In this document: piece by piece, positions 53,041-60,112 of the stretch | How the letters are laid out: every line of letters starts with the position of its first letter | Numbering within the stretch: position 1 is the stretch's first letter | Origin: Cyclobacteriaceae bacterium | Lineage (GTDB): Bacteria > Bacteroidota > Bacteroidia > Cytophagales > Cyclobacteriaceae | Direction: 5' to 3' | NCBI GenBank assembly: GCA_028284125.1 | Contig: JANQSI010000023.1 | Coordinates: forward strand, 186,001 to 250,000 | Length of the DNA: 64,000 nucleotides | Program-made: the position numbers and the translations under genes | The notes under the pieces: model-generated | The model's database searches: none | Seen by the model: the letters and a program-made list of their open reading frames with translations, nothing else | Told to the model about the DNA's origin: nothing

Positions 53041-53913
53041 TTAGTTGCTATCAAGGTTTTTAAAGAGCTGACCTGCTACGCGTGTGTCAATAACCACCCC
53101 GAAGAAGAAACCAACATCCCACTCCTTCTTGACATTAAGCTCCCCAACAAACCGTTCATTTCCAAAGTCAAATCCATCTTCGTACCCATTCCCAGTGATG
53201 TAATTCCTCCTGCCGCAATGAATGCCTACCGCAATAGCTCCTCCTCGTGCAAAATCGGAGGAAAGACCTAAAAAGAAATTTTCCCGAAGTTTATCATCAA
53301 GTTGTGCTCCTACAACGATCCCCAGTCTACTAAGTGAAAAAAATCTGCTTGAGGGTGGAAAGAGAAAACTTCGCCCTTTTGGATAGTAAGTAGCCATGAC
53401 TGTAAGAACTCCCCTCGTTCCTGGATCATCAGCAATTAAAGTTGAATCTCCTGTTGGAACATCATTTTGAATTCGATCAACTATCTGAATATTTTGAGGG
53501 TTTTTTAAAGTCGTTTTGAGTAACCCTGTAGAGATTGTGACATGGTATAGTTTAGCTATACCGACCGTACCTTTTGCCAGCGTCTCATCATTTTTTTTGA
53601 TTTCAAAGTCAAATTTTTCAGTGAAAGGTCCTATAACTCCAAATTTCTTTTCCTTCAACTTGATGGTAGACAGCAGTACTCCTGCCACCTCAGTATCCTG
53701 AATAGTTAAATCCCCTGGTTTGAAAACGCCATTCGATATAAGCGTGAACTCCAACGTTTCATCCCAATAAAGCACGTGAAATTGATAGGTGTTTTCTTCC
53801 TTTGCTGTAGTAGGCAATCCACTGTTGATATAATTACCATTCTGATCAACGAAGATGTGGATAATGTTTCCCTCAAGCCAGATATTCCTCTTCTTAAAAT
53901 ATTTAATGGTCAT
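53041..53913 (-). CDS. Exported barrel-like protein, 5' end frameshifted
   Basis: The longest ATG frame gives 290 residues with no signal peptide, starting MTIKYFKKRNIW. The frame remains open upstream to about 54045 without a usable start and reads AQDQPSSETLEGYVRETYG just before the ATG, like a mature N-terminus. A perfect signal peptide (MEKLRSVFTVILVTLLFA) sits at 54026-53973 in the next frame; one extra base after LLFA would join them. The C-terminal half has alternating strands (GIVVGAQLDDKL, FFLGLSSDFARGG, DVGFFFGVVIDTRV) typical of an outer-membrane barrel. It is either a recent pseudogene, a sequencing error, or a switchable gene. It lies downstream of site D and next to the response regulator. 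Confidence 0.7.
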   Translation of the reverse strand: MTIKYFKKRNIWLEGNIIHIFVDQNGNYINSGLPTTAKEENTYQFHVLYWDETLEFTLISNGVFKPGDLTIQDTEVAGVLLSTIKLKEKKFGVIGPFTEKFDFEIKKNDETLAKGTVGIAKLYHVTISTGLLKTTLKNPQNIQIVDRIQNDVPTGDSTLIADDPGTRGVLTVMATYYPKGRSFLFPPSSRFFSLSRLGIVVGAQLDDKLRENFFLGLSSDFARGGAIAVGIHCGRRNYITGNGYEDGFDFGNERFVGELNVKKEWDVGFFFGVVIDTRVAGQLFKNLDSN

Positions 53914-54026
53914 ACCGTACGTCTCTCTAACATAACCTTCGAGCGTCTCTGAGGAAGGTTGATCCTGAGCTTCGCAAACAAAAGCGTTACGAGGATCACA
54001 GTGAATACAGATCTTAACTTTTCCAT
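53910..54026 (-). other. Detached signal-peptide ORF of the frameshifted gene
   Basis: A 38-codon frame that starts with a textbook signal peptide (MEKLRSVFTVILVTLLFA) and then continues as an unlikely basic sequence to a TGA overlapping the ATG of the 290-residue frame (ATGA). The break lies near CTTTTGTTTGCGAAG. Site D is 84 bases upstream of this ATG, a normal promoter distance, supporting this as the true gene start. Confidence 0.65.
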
Positions 54027-54109
54027 TTTGATAGAAGTTTAACTTTCGTAAGCGGGTAACTCACCTAAAATGCTTACCTTAAAGTTCCTCACCATTGAAC
54101 TTCGACACC

Positions 54110-54129
54110 TCCCTTTTTTCAGGTATTTT
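54110..54129 (-). promoter_or_regulatory. Site D: TCCC-N8-GGTA dyad upstream of frameshifted exported gene
   Basis: TCCC (54110-54113), eight bases, GGTA (54122-54125), followed on the plus strand by TTTT as in sites A to C. On the minus strand it reads AAAATACCTGAAAAAAGG. It has the same left-arm deviation as site B. A further GGTATTT box lies about 23 bases away at 54145. Confidence 0.55.
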
Positions 54130-54174
54130 CAACTAACTGAATTGGGTATTTGAAAAATGTAAAATAGAGTGATC

Positions 54175-54822
54175 TTAATCAGCTTCTGGTAAATCGAGAT
54201 AGCCGTTTTCTTTGGCATAAAGCGTCATCTCGGCTCTGTTCTTGAACTTCATTTTTGCCATCAGGTTCTTTCGGTGCGTTTCTACAGTATGTGCACTTAG
54301 GAAAAGTTTGTCCGCTACTTCGTTCGTGGTGAAAGCTCTTGCCAGCAAGATCATTACCTCGATTTCCCGCTTGGTCAGTTTTACTTCATAGTTGGTGCCT
54401 TGGCGCCTCATACTGTCGAGTAAGGTTTTTGTGACCTCATTTGAAAAGTGATTTTCGCCACTCAAGACTTTGAAAATGGCATTGACTACTTCGTCTTTGG
54501 AAGAGTTTTTGAGAATGTAGCCTTCTGCCCCAGATTCGGCTATTCCTTTAATGAATGCAGCTTTATTGTAGAATGTCAACACCAGAATTTTAGCGCTCGA
54601 ATATTTTTCCTTGATTTCCCTCGCCAACGTCAGTCCATCTTTGCCTGGTAGGTTGATATCTAAAAGGATGAGATCTACTTCATTTTTCTCCAGGAAAGGA
54701 ATGACCTCATCTCCATTGTGGAGGTCTCCAACAATGCTTAGTTCTTCTTCCGATTCCAAAACCATCTTAATACCGTCTTTAACAATGAGATGGTCTTCTA
54801 CAATGAGGATATTGTAGCTCAT
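54175..54822 (-). CDS. NarL/FixJ-type response regulator
   Basis: A 215-residue protein with a receiver domain (phospho-acceptor D55 in LILLDINLPGKDG, acidic pair E9-D10, then LTFYNK and YILKNSS) and a LuxR-type helix-turn-helix (about 150-208: LTKREIEVMILLARAFTTNEVA, HTVETHRKNLMAKM). It overlaps the kinase gene by four bases. NarL-type proteins bind paired heptamers in a 7-2-7 layout, matching the dyads found upstream of surrounding genes, so this is the best candidate regulator of the 43.8-58 kb cluster. Confidence 0.92.
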   Translation of the reverse strand: MSYNILIVEDHLIVKDGIKMVLESEEELSIVGDLHNGDEVIPFLEKNEVDLILLDINLPGKDGLTLAREIKEKYSSAKILVLTFYNKAAFIKGIAESGAEGYILKNSSKDEVVNAIFKVLSGENHFSNEVTKTLLDSMRRQGTNYEVKLTKREIEVMILLARAFTTNEVADKLFLSAHTVETHRKNLMAKMKFKNRAEMTLYAKENGYLDLPEAD

Positions 54823-56681
54823 AATGGCAGCTCAATTGTAATGGCAGTACCTTGACCTTTCCCAGAATCAATGTTCATTTCACCGTTGAGTTGTTCCGCC
54901 CTTGAGGTCACATTCTTCAGCCCCATTCCTCCTGAAGCTTTGGCTCGTATGGTATCAAACCCAATTCCATTGTCTTCAACTGAAATAATCAAATGCGGAT
55001 CGATTCGATTCACCTGGGCAGTGATTTCTGTGGCTCTTGAATGTTTAAGCGCATTTCCAACTAGCTCCTGAACAATCCGATAGACATTAATTTCTACATC
55101 ATTATCCAACCTCTCATCAAGGTCCAGGTGATGAACTTCTAGGTGAACTTTTTCTGAACTGTTGATCTTTTCAGCTAGATCTTCCAAAGCTGCGACCAGG
55201 CCAAATCGGTTGAGCACTTTTGTTTCCAGGTTGTGAGAAATCCTTCGAACCTCTTCAGCGGTTTCATCGAGGAGTTTAACCATCTCCCTATTTGCCGGAT
55301 CAGCTTGCAATTTTACTGCGGATAGCATACTTCCCACTCGATCATGGAGGTCTTCTGCCACGCGCTTTCGCTCTTTTTCCTCTCCCTCAAGCATGGAATT
55401 GATCGATTTCAATTCTTGCTCTTTTATGAGTTCGTCCACTTCTTGTTCGTGGAGTTCTTTTTCTCTTTCTTGAAGTTTTTTAACCGCTTTTTGACGCTGG
55501 TTATATACAAGAATGATAATGAGCGTAAAGCCAAGGGATGTAAATAATGTGAGCATAAGTTTTTCGTTTTGCGAGGTGGTTAACTCTATTTTGGCTTGGC
55601 TGAGCTTAATTTCTTTATCCTTTTTTTCGGTTTCGTATTTGGTTTGGAGTTCGGCTATTTGTTTGGACTTGGTTTCGTTGAAAATGGTTTCATTCAAAGT
55701 ATCATACCTATAGAGGTATTCATAAGCAGATTTGTACTCGCCCTTCTCCGCGTGAGTGATTGACAGATTTGAATAGAGCTTCCTGGCAGAGAACTTACTT
55801 TTACTCGGATCAATTAACTCTTCGCTCTTTTTATAATAATGCAAGGCTTCTTGTAATTTGTCTGATTCCTGATAGGAAAACCCTAGATTGTTGTAACTAT
55901 CTGAAAGCAGTGATGGGTTATTCATTGTCCTTCGGATCTCGATAGCCTTTTCTGTGTAGTAAATGGAACTATCATATAGGTTAAGATTCTGATACAACAA
56001 ACCCAGATTATGGTATGAACGACTCCTTGAGGCTGAAGAACTCCCCTTCAACTCCTTTAATTTTAAATTTCTTGTCAAGTGAGTTTTTGCCAATTGCAAC
56101 TGACCAAGATTCTGATAGCAAATTCCGAGATTTCCAGTGGCTGTTATCATTAGGGATGTGTCACCAGCCAAATTGGCATACCTCACACCTTCGTTAAAAT
56201 ATGTCAATGCTTGCCTCGAGTCTTTCCTTAAATCCATCAAAATACCCAGTCGGCTGTTTGCTTTTGATACTCCTTCGTAGTCAATATTCGCTTTGTACAG
56301 CTTGACAGCTTTCAAATATGAGGAAAATGCCTGTTCAACTGAGTCTATTCTTTGATATACCTGACCAATACCATATAATGCCAGAGGCGCCGTCCAACTA
56401 ATATTTCCAGATGAATTAGAAATCGAATCATAAAAATCAATCGCATCCTGAGTTCGCAACTCTCGGTTTAAGAAACGTCCATACAGCAACAATGCTTTTG
56501 CCATGATGATTGAGTCCTTCATGGTGTTTCCATTTTCAAAAATAACTCTGGAAATCACGAGGCAAGAATCGTTTCTACTCCTATAAAAACTATTAGCAGC
56601 GGATAAGAGGGAATCATATTTAAGTTGAGCCGCGGATATCAATGGCCACCCAATAACTAGGCATAAAAGAAATCGAAACAT
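54819..56681 (-). CDS. TPR sensor histidine kinase, HisKA_3 family
   Basis: A 620-residue kinase with signal peptide (about 1-18), periplasmic TPR units (about 60-335; NNLGFSYQESDKLQEALHYY and similar), a coiled coil, one membrane segment (about 374-393), a second coiled coil, a HisKA_3 dimerisation helix with H446 in RVAEDLHDRVGSML, and a HATPase domain (ELVGNALKHSRATEI, SVEDNGIGFD, GMGLKNVTSRAE). It phosphorylates the overlapping response regulator. The input signal is presumably a periplasmic protein bound by the TPR repeats. Its upstream region (56682-56743) has no dyad, so the pair may be expressed constitutively. Confidence 0.92.
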   Translation of the reverse strand: MFRFLLCLVIGWPLISAAQLKYDSLLSAANSFYRSRNDSCLVISRVIFENGNTMKDSIIMAKALLLYGRFLNRELRTQDAIDFYDSISNSSGNISWTAPLALYGIGQVYQRIDSVEQAFSSYLKAVKLYKANIDYEGVSKANSRLGILMDLRKDSRQALTYFNEGVRYANLAGDTSLMITATGNLGICYQNLGQLQLAKTHLTRNLKLKELKGSSSASRSRSYHNLGLLYQNLNLYDSSIYYTEKAIEIRRTMNNPSLLSDSYNNLGFSYQESDKLQEALHYYKKSEELIDPSKSKFSARKLYSNLSITHAEKGEYKSAYEYLYRYDTLNETIFNETKSKQIAELQTKYETEKKDKEIKLSQAKIELTTSQNEKLMLTLFTSLGFTLIIILVYNQRQKAVKKLQEREKELHEQEVDELIKEQELKSINSMLEGEEKERKRVAEDLHDRVGSMLSAVKLQADPANREMVKLLDETAEEVRRISHNLETKVLNRFGLVAALEDLAEKINSSEKVHLEVHHLDLDERLDNDVEINVYRIVQELVGNALKHSRATEITAQVNRIDPHLIISVEDNGIGFDTIRAKASGGMGLKNVTSRAEQLNGEMNIDSGKGQGTAITIELPL

Positions 56682-56743
56682 TATCTACCAAATTTTAGTA
56701 GAAGTTACAATGTTTCAATTTCTTTTTTGAATGAATATTAAAT

Positions 56744-57088
56744 TTAATCCCCATCTGGATCTTCATAATTTGCCACTCCTCCAGGGTCATTACTTCCCCC
56801 CTCCTTTTTTATAACACGCACCCAAACACAGTCAATCCCATTATCTCTAACAAAATACTCGGATTCACAATATTCAGGAACTTGCCCTGGGGTTCCATTT
56901 TCTATGTGAATATCGAAGGTCCTGCATTGCATCCTTGAACCATTTAGTCTTACCTTTTCCTTTAGCCCTTCATCAACCATTGTTGTGGAAGTGAGTTTAT
57001 GGTTTTTTAGAACGATAAATGCTTGAATCTTGTACATGCCACTGTCTTTATCCTTAAAAAGGTGAATGTACGGTTTTTGCTCTCTCAT
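56744..57088 (-). CDS. Small soluble protein of unknown function next to subtilisin gene
   Basis: A 114-residue protein with no signal peptide or membrane segment, predicted to be a beta-rich fold (YIHLFKDKDSGMYKIQAFIVL, then YFVRDNGIDCVWVRVIKK) with an acidic, glycine-rich tail (NDPGGVANYEDPDGD). It lies 43 bases downstream of the S8 protease gene and is probably co-transcribed. Three cysteines are present. It could be an inhibitor or substrate of that protease by analogy with other protease operons, but nothing in the sequence proves it. Confidence 0.65.
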   Translation of the reverse strand: MREQKPYIHLFKDKDSGMYKIQAFIVLKNHKLTSTTMVDEGLKEKVRLNGSRMQCRTFDIHIENGTPGQVPEYCESEYFVRDNGIDCVWVRVIKKEGGSNDPGGVANYEDPDGD

Positions 57089-57131
57089 AATCGTAAAAAT
57101 TTAGGTTTGAAATATTGATTTAGAATGAATT

Positions 57132-58103
57132 TCAGAATTTGGAAACCAGACTCATTAGTGAACAGAATAATGAACGAGGAACACCGTTATCAAATATTGG
57201 CAGTCCAAACCCATAAATATCATCGCGCCCGGGAAGTCCTAAGTCCATGCAAGACTTAGTTAAAAAAAGTCGCAGTTGATCAGTATTCAGAATCCTTGAT
57301 AGTGGTGAGCCTTTGTTACTCCATGAAGCAGACAAAATTAGCGCCGCAATACCTGCAATGAATGGGGTAGCAAAAGATGTCCCTTCAAGTGCAATACCTA
57401 CTCCACCGTATATATCTGTCGATCGAATAAAGACTCCGGGAGCAACAAAGTCCAATTCTGGTCCATCTCCAGATGCACTCCAAATTTGCTTGTCTTGAAA
57501 GATGGAAGCAACAGAAATTGTCTCCGAAAACTTCGCAGGGAAAGGTATTATGTCATTGTTCCCAGATGCACAAATAATGATTATACCTTCATCTGTGGCC
57601 CTCTTTATTAGACTATGCAATTCAGCATCGTAGGAGCCTATACGAAGGCTTAAAGATATTATATGAACCTCTTGCTCAATCGCCCAAAGAAGTCCTCTCT
57701 TGAGATCCTTTCTTCTTAAATCATCATTTTTTCCATACAATACCTTTCCAATGTACAATTCGGATTTGGGAGCTATTCCAACAACAAATTTACCATTTGC
57801 ACTTGCTCCTATTATCCCGGCAATAAAGGTACCATGACCAGATTCATCACATTCTTCAGAATCAGTAAAATTGCGTCTGTGGATTCTTTCCTCCTCAAAA
57901 TCCGGATGGCTTGCTAAGCCCGAATCTAAAATTGCTATTTTTATGTCGCTACCCATCGTATCCTTCCAAAGACTTGGAATCCCCATGAGCTGTATGCCCC
58001 AGTTCACAATTTCTTCACCTTCATCTATCGCATCAAAAAAATTCTTGAATTTTGAGGTCTTCCGATCGTAGTGTTCAATGATGTAGGGATCTAAGTGATA
58101 CAT
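57132..58103 (-). CDS. Subtilisin-like S8 serine protease, no signal peptide
   Basis: A 323-residue subtilase with intact triad: D60 in AILDSG, H90 in GHGTFIAG, S243 in GTSFATPF, and oxyanion N182 in ASGNND. There is no signal sequence and only a short N-terminal extension (about 45 residues) in place of a pro-domain, so it should be made active or nearly so in the cytosol. There are no accessory domains. A long, structured region and a TACC-N8-GGTA dyad (site E) lie upstream. A cytosolic active subtilase beside a phospholipase and a cytosolic trypsin suggests a self-damaging effector set (inference). Confidence 0.88.
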   Translation of the reverse strand: MYHLDPYIIEHYDRKTSKFKNFFDAIDEGEEIVNWGIQLMGIPSLWKDTMGSDIKIAILDSGLASHPDFEEERIHRRNFTDSEECDESGHGTFIAGIIGASANGKFVVGIAPKSELYIGKVLYGKNDDLRRKDLKRGLLWAIEQEVHIISLSLRIGSYDAELHSLIKRATDEGIIIICASGNNDIIPFPAKFSETISVASIFQDKQIWSASGDGPELDFVAPGVFIRSTDIYGGVGIALEGTSFATPFIAGIAALILSASWSNKGSPLSRILNTDQLRLFLTKSCMDLGLPGRDDIYGFGLPIFDNGVPRSLFCSLMSLVSKF

Positions 58104-58168
58104 TTTTTGCTATTTTTCTATTTCACCAAAAACTAAAAAAACGATTACGAATCATTCTAAATTTCTGT

Positions 58169-58243
58169 TCAAGAGTCCCATGAATTAAGTTCTTAGGCAA
58201 AGTTTTGACATTCATGATTGTATTAGAACCCAGGAACTCTTGA
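58169..58243 (-). promoter_or_regulatory. Nested inverted repeats in the subtilisin gene leader
   Basis: Outer arms TCAAGAGT (58169-58176) and ACTCTTGA (58236-58243) enclose CATGAAT (58179-58185) and ATTCATG (58210-58216). All pair perfectly and are properly nested. The structure lies 66-140 bases before the protease start and downstream of site E, so it would be part of the 5' leader if transcription begins near site E. Confidence 0.5.
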
Positions 58244-58251
58244 TTTTAAAC

Positions 58252-58267
58252 TACCTAAAAACAGGTA
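58252..58267 (-). promoter_or_regulatory. Site E: TACC-N8-GGTA dyad upstream of subtilisin gene
   Basis: TACC-TAAAAACA-GGTA with perfect TACCT/AGGTA arms and the same eight-base spacing as sites A and C, but without the AAAATACC flank shared by sites A to D. About 149 bases before the protease ATG. Weaker member of the set. Confidence 0.45.
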
Positions 58268-58309
58268 CTTAATTCGGTTGTCGAATAAACTAACAATTCG
58301 TTATACATA

Positions 58310-58342
58310 AAAAAAGCCAAACCCGTTAAGTTTGGCTTTTTT
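58310..58342. terminator. Bidirectional rho-independent terminator after cysS
   Basis: AAAAAAGCCAAAC (58310-58322) and GTTTGGCTTTTTT (58330-58342) form a perfect 13-pair stem with a seven-base loop, with A and T tracts on both sides. It lies 153 bases beyond the cysS stop in its direction of transcription. The remaining bases up to 58494 show nothing recognisable. Confidence 0.85.
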
Positions 58343-58494
58343 ACAGAAAGTTCTTGAAATCAGACAGTTGTATCTAAATCAATTTATATTTTCCCTATTA
58401 TATTCTCATAAAATTTTCCGCACCAGGAAATCAAATTTGGGAAAGGTCCATTCAGAATCCAGGAAATCCTTCAATCGAATTAATCAATCAAAAT

Positions 58495-59973
58495 CTACTC
58501 CTCAAATGCCCACTCTACTTTATCCTTCATGTCCTTGACGACTATGCCTTCGGATTTGAGTTCTGCGCGTAGTTTGTCTACTTTATCAAAGTCGCGATTG
58601 AATTTTGCCGCTTTGTACTCTTCTAGAATGGTTTCTAGAAGGTGTTCATAGTTAACATCGGATTCAATTTTAAGGCCAAGGACCTCCTCAGTGAATCCAA
58701 TAAATGTTTGCTTCATTTTGTCAAACGTCACTTTGCCGATCTCTCCAAATTTCAACTGCCCCACATGTAGTGAATTAATCTTCTTCACCAAATTGAACAA
58801 ATGACCAATGGTCAGAGCTGTGTTGAAATCATCATTCATCGCGTGATAGCAGTTATCGCATAACCTCGTGATTTGATCGATCTGTTTCTGATTGATTTGA
58901 CCATCATCCTCTTTCCATTCCATCTCTTTCAAGATCCGCATTCCATTCGCAAGTCTGACATATCCTTTTCTGGAAGCTTCCAAGGCTTCATTAGAAAAGT
59001 CCACCGTACTTGCATAGTGTGATTGCATCATGAAAAAGCGAATGGTCATTGGACTGAAACCACGATCTAGCAATTCATGGTTGCCAGAAATGAGTTCTCC
59101 TGGAAGAATTGAATTGCCCAACGACTTACTCATTTTCTGACCATTAAACGTCAGCATATTGGTATGTAGCCAATATTTCGCACCACCTTTTCCATGAGTC
59201 CCCGCATTCTGAGCAATCTCACATTCATGATGTGGGAATTTCAAATCCATTCCTCCACCATGAATATCAAATTCTTCACCTAGATATTTAGTACTCATCA
59301 CAGAACACTCTAGGTGCCAGCCTGGAAAGCCATCACTCCATTCAGTCTCCCATCGCATGATGTGCTCAGGAGCTGCCTTTTTCCATAAAGCAAAATCCAA
59401 CGGACTCCTTTTGTCATCCTGACCATCAAGGTCACGTGTGTCACTGATGAGATCTTCAATCTTTCTTCCACTCAAAATTCCATATGGATGCTTTTTGTTG
59501 TAAGCTTCTACATCAAAATAGACCGATCCATTGGATTCATACGCAAATCCATTTTCCATCAAAGTTCGAATCATCACCATCTGCTCCATCAGATGGCCAA
59601 TTGCGGATGGTTCAATGTCAGGAGGTAAGGCATTGAATATGGCCATCACTTCATGAAAATCATTCGCATACAATTGAACAATCTCCATTGGCTCGAGATT
59701 TTCCAGCTTGGCCTTTTTTGAAATTTTATCTTCTCCTGAATCAAGTAAATGCCCGACATCAGTAATGTTTCGAACATATCTCACTTTGTACCCACAGAAT
59801 CTCAGGTACCTATTGATCACGTCAAAGCTCAGAAACGTACGAACATTACCTAAATGTACGTTACTGTAAACAGTGGGGCCACACACGTACATGCCCACAT
59901 ATGGTGGATTCAATGGTTGAAATTCCTCCTTTTCTCGTGTTAGTGAATTGAATACCTTGAGTTTACCGACCAT
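58495..59973 (-). CDS. cysS: Cysteinyl-tRNA synthetase
   Basis: 492 residues from the ATG at 59973; a frame extending seven codons further upstream (MPIIISS) is less likely because MVGKLKVFNSLTREKE is the usual family start. The class I signature is VHLGNVRTF and the KMSKSLGN loop is intact. Zinc ligands lie in VCGPTVY, CSVMS and the HHECE segment. It charges tRNA-Cys in the cytosol. It is a single housekeeping gene between the accessory cluster and the second CHAT locus, with its own terminator. Confidence 0.95.
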   Translation of the reverse strand: MVGKLKVFNSLTREKEEFQPLNPPYVGMYVCGPTVYSNVHLGNVRTFLSFDVINRYLRFCGYKVRYVRNITDVGHLLDSGEDKISKKAKLENLEPMEIVQLYANDFHEVMAIFNALPPDIEPSAIGHLMEQMVMIRTLMENGFAYESNGSVYFDVEAYNKKHPYGILSGRKIEDLISDTRDLDGQDDKRSPLDFALWKKAAPEHIMRWETEWSDGFPGWHLECSVMSTKYLGEEFDIHGGGMDLKFPHHECEIAQNAGTHGKGGAKYWLHTNMLTFNGQKMSKSLGNSILPGELISGNHELLDRGFSPMTIRFFMMQSHYASTVDFSNEALEASRKGYVRLANGMRILKEMEWKEDDGQINQKQIDQITRLCDNCYHAMNDDFNTALTIGHLFNLVKKINSLHVGQLKFGEIGKVTFDKMKQTFIGFTEEVLGLKIESDVNYEHLLETILEEYKAAKFNRDFDKVDKLRAELKSEGIVVKDMKDKVEWAFEE

Positions 59974-60112
59974 AGATGAAATAATAATTGGCAAAGGAAA
60001 TCAAATTGTGACATTTGGAGTCCTCTGTTTCCAGAAATCGACCGTTCGTCGAATAGTGTTTTTTTTACGTTATTATACTCATAATTTTAAACTCTATTAA
60101 TTAGCCGCCTGA

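Noticed and set aside
59974-60112. Similar GCCT-ATG leaders before the two CHAT genes as a shared regulatory element
   Set aside because: Only about eight bases match and the surrounding sequences differ, which is well within chance.
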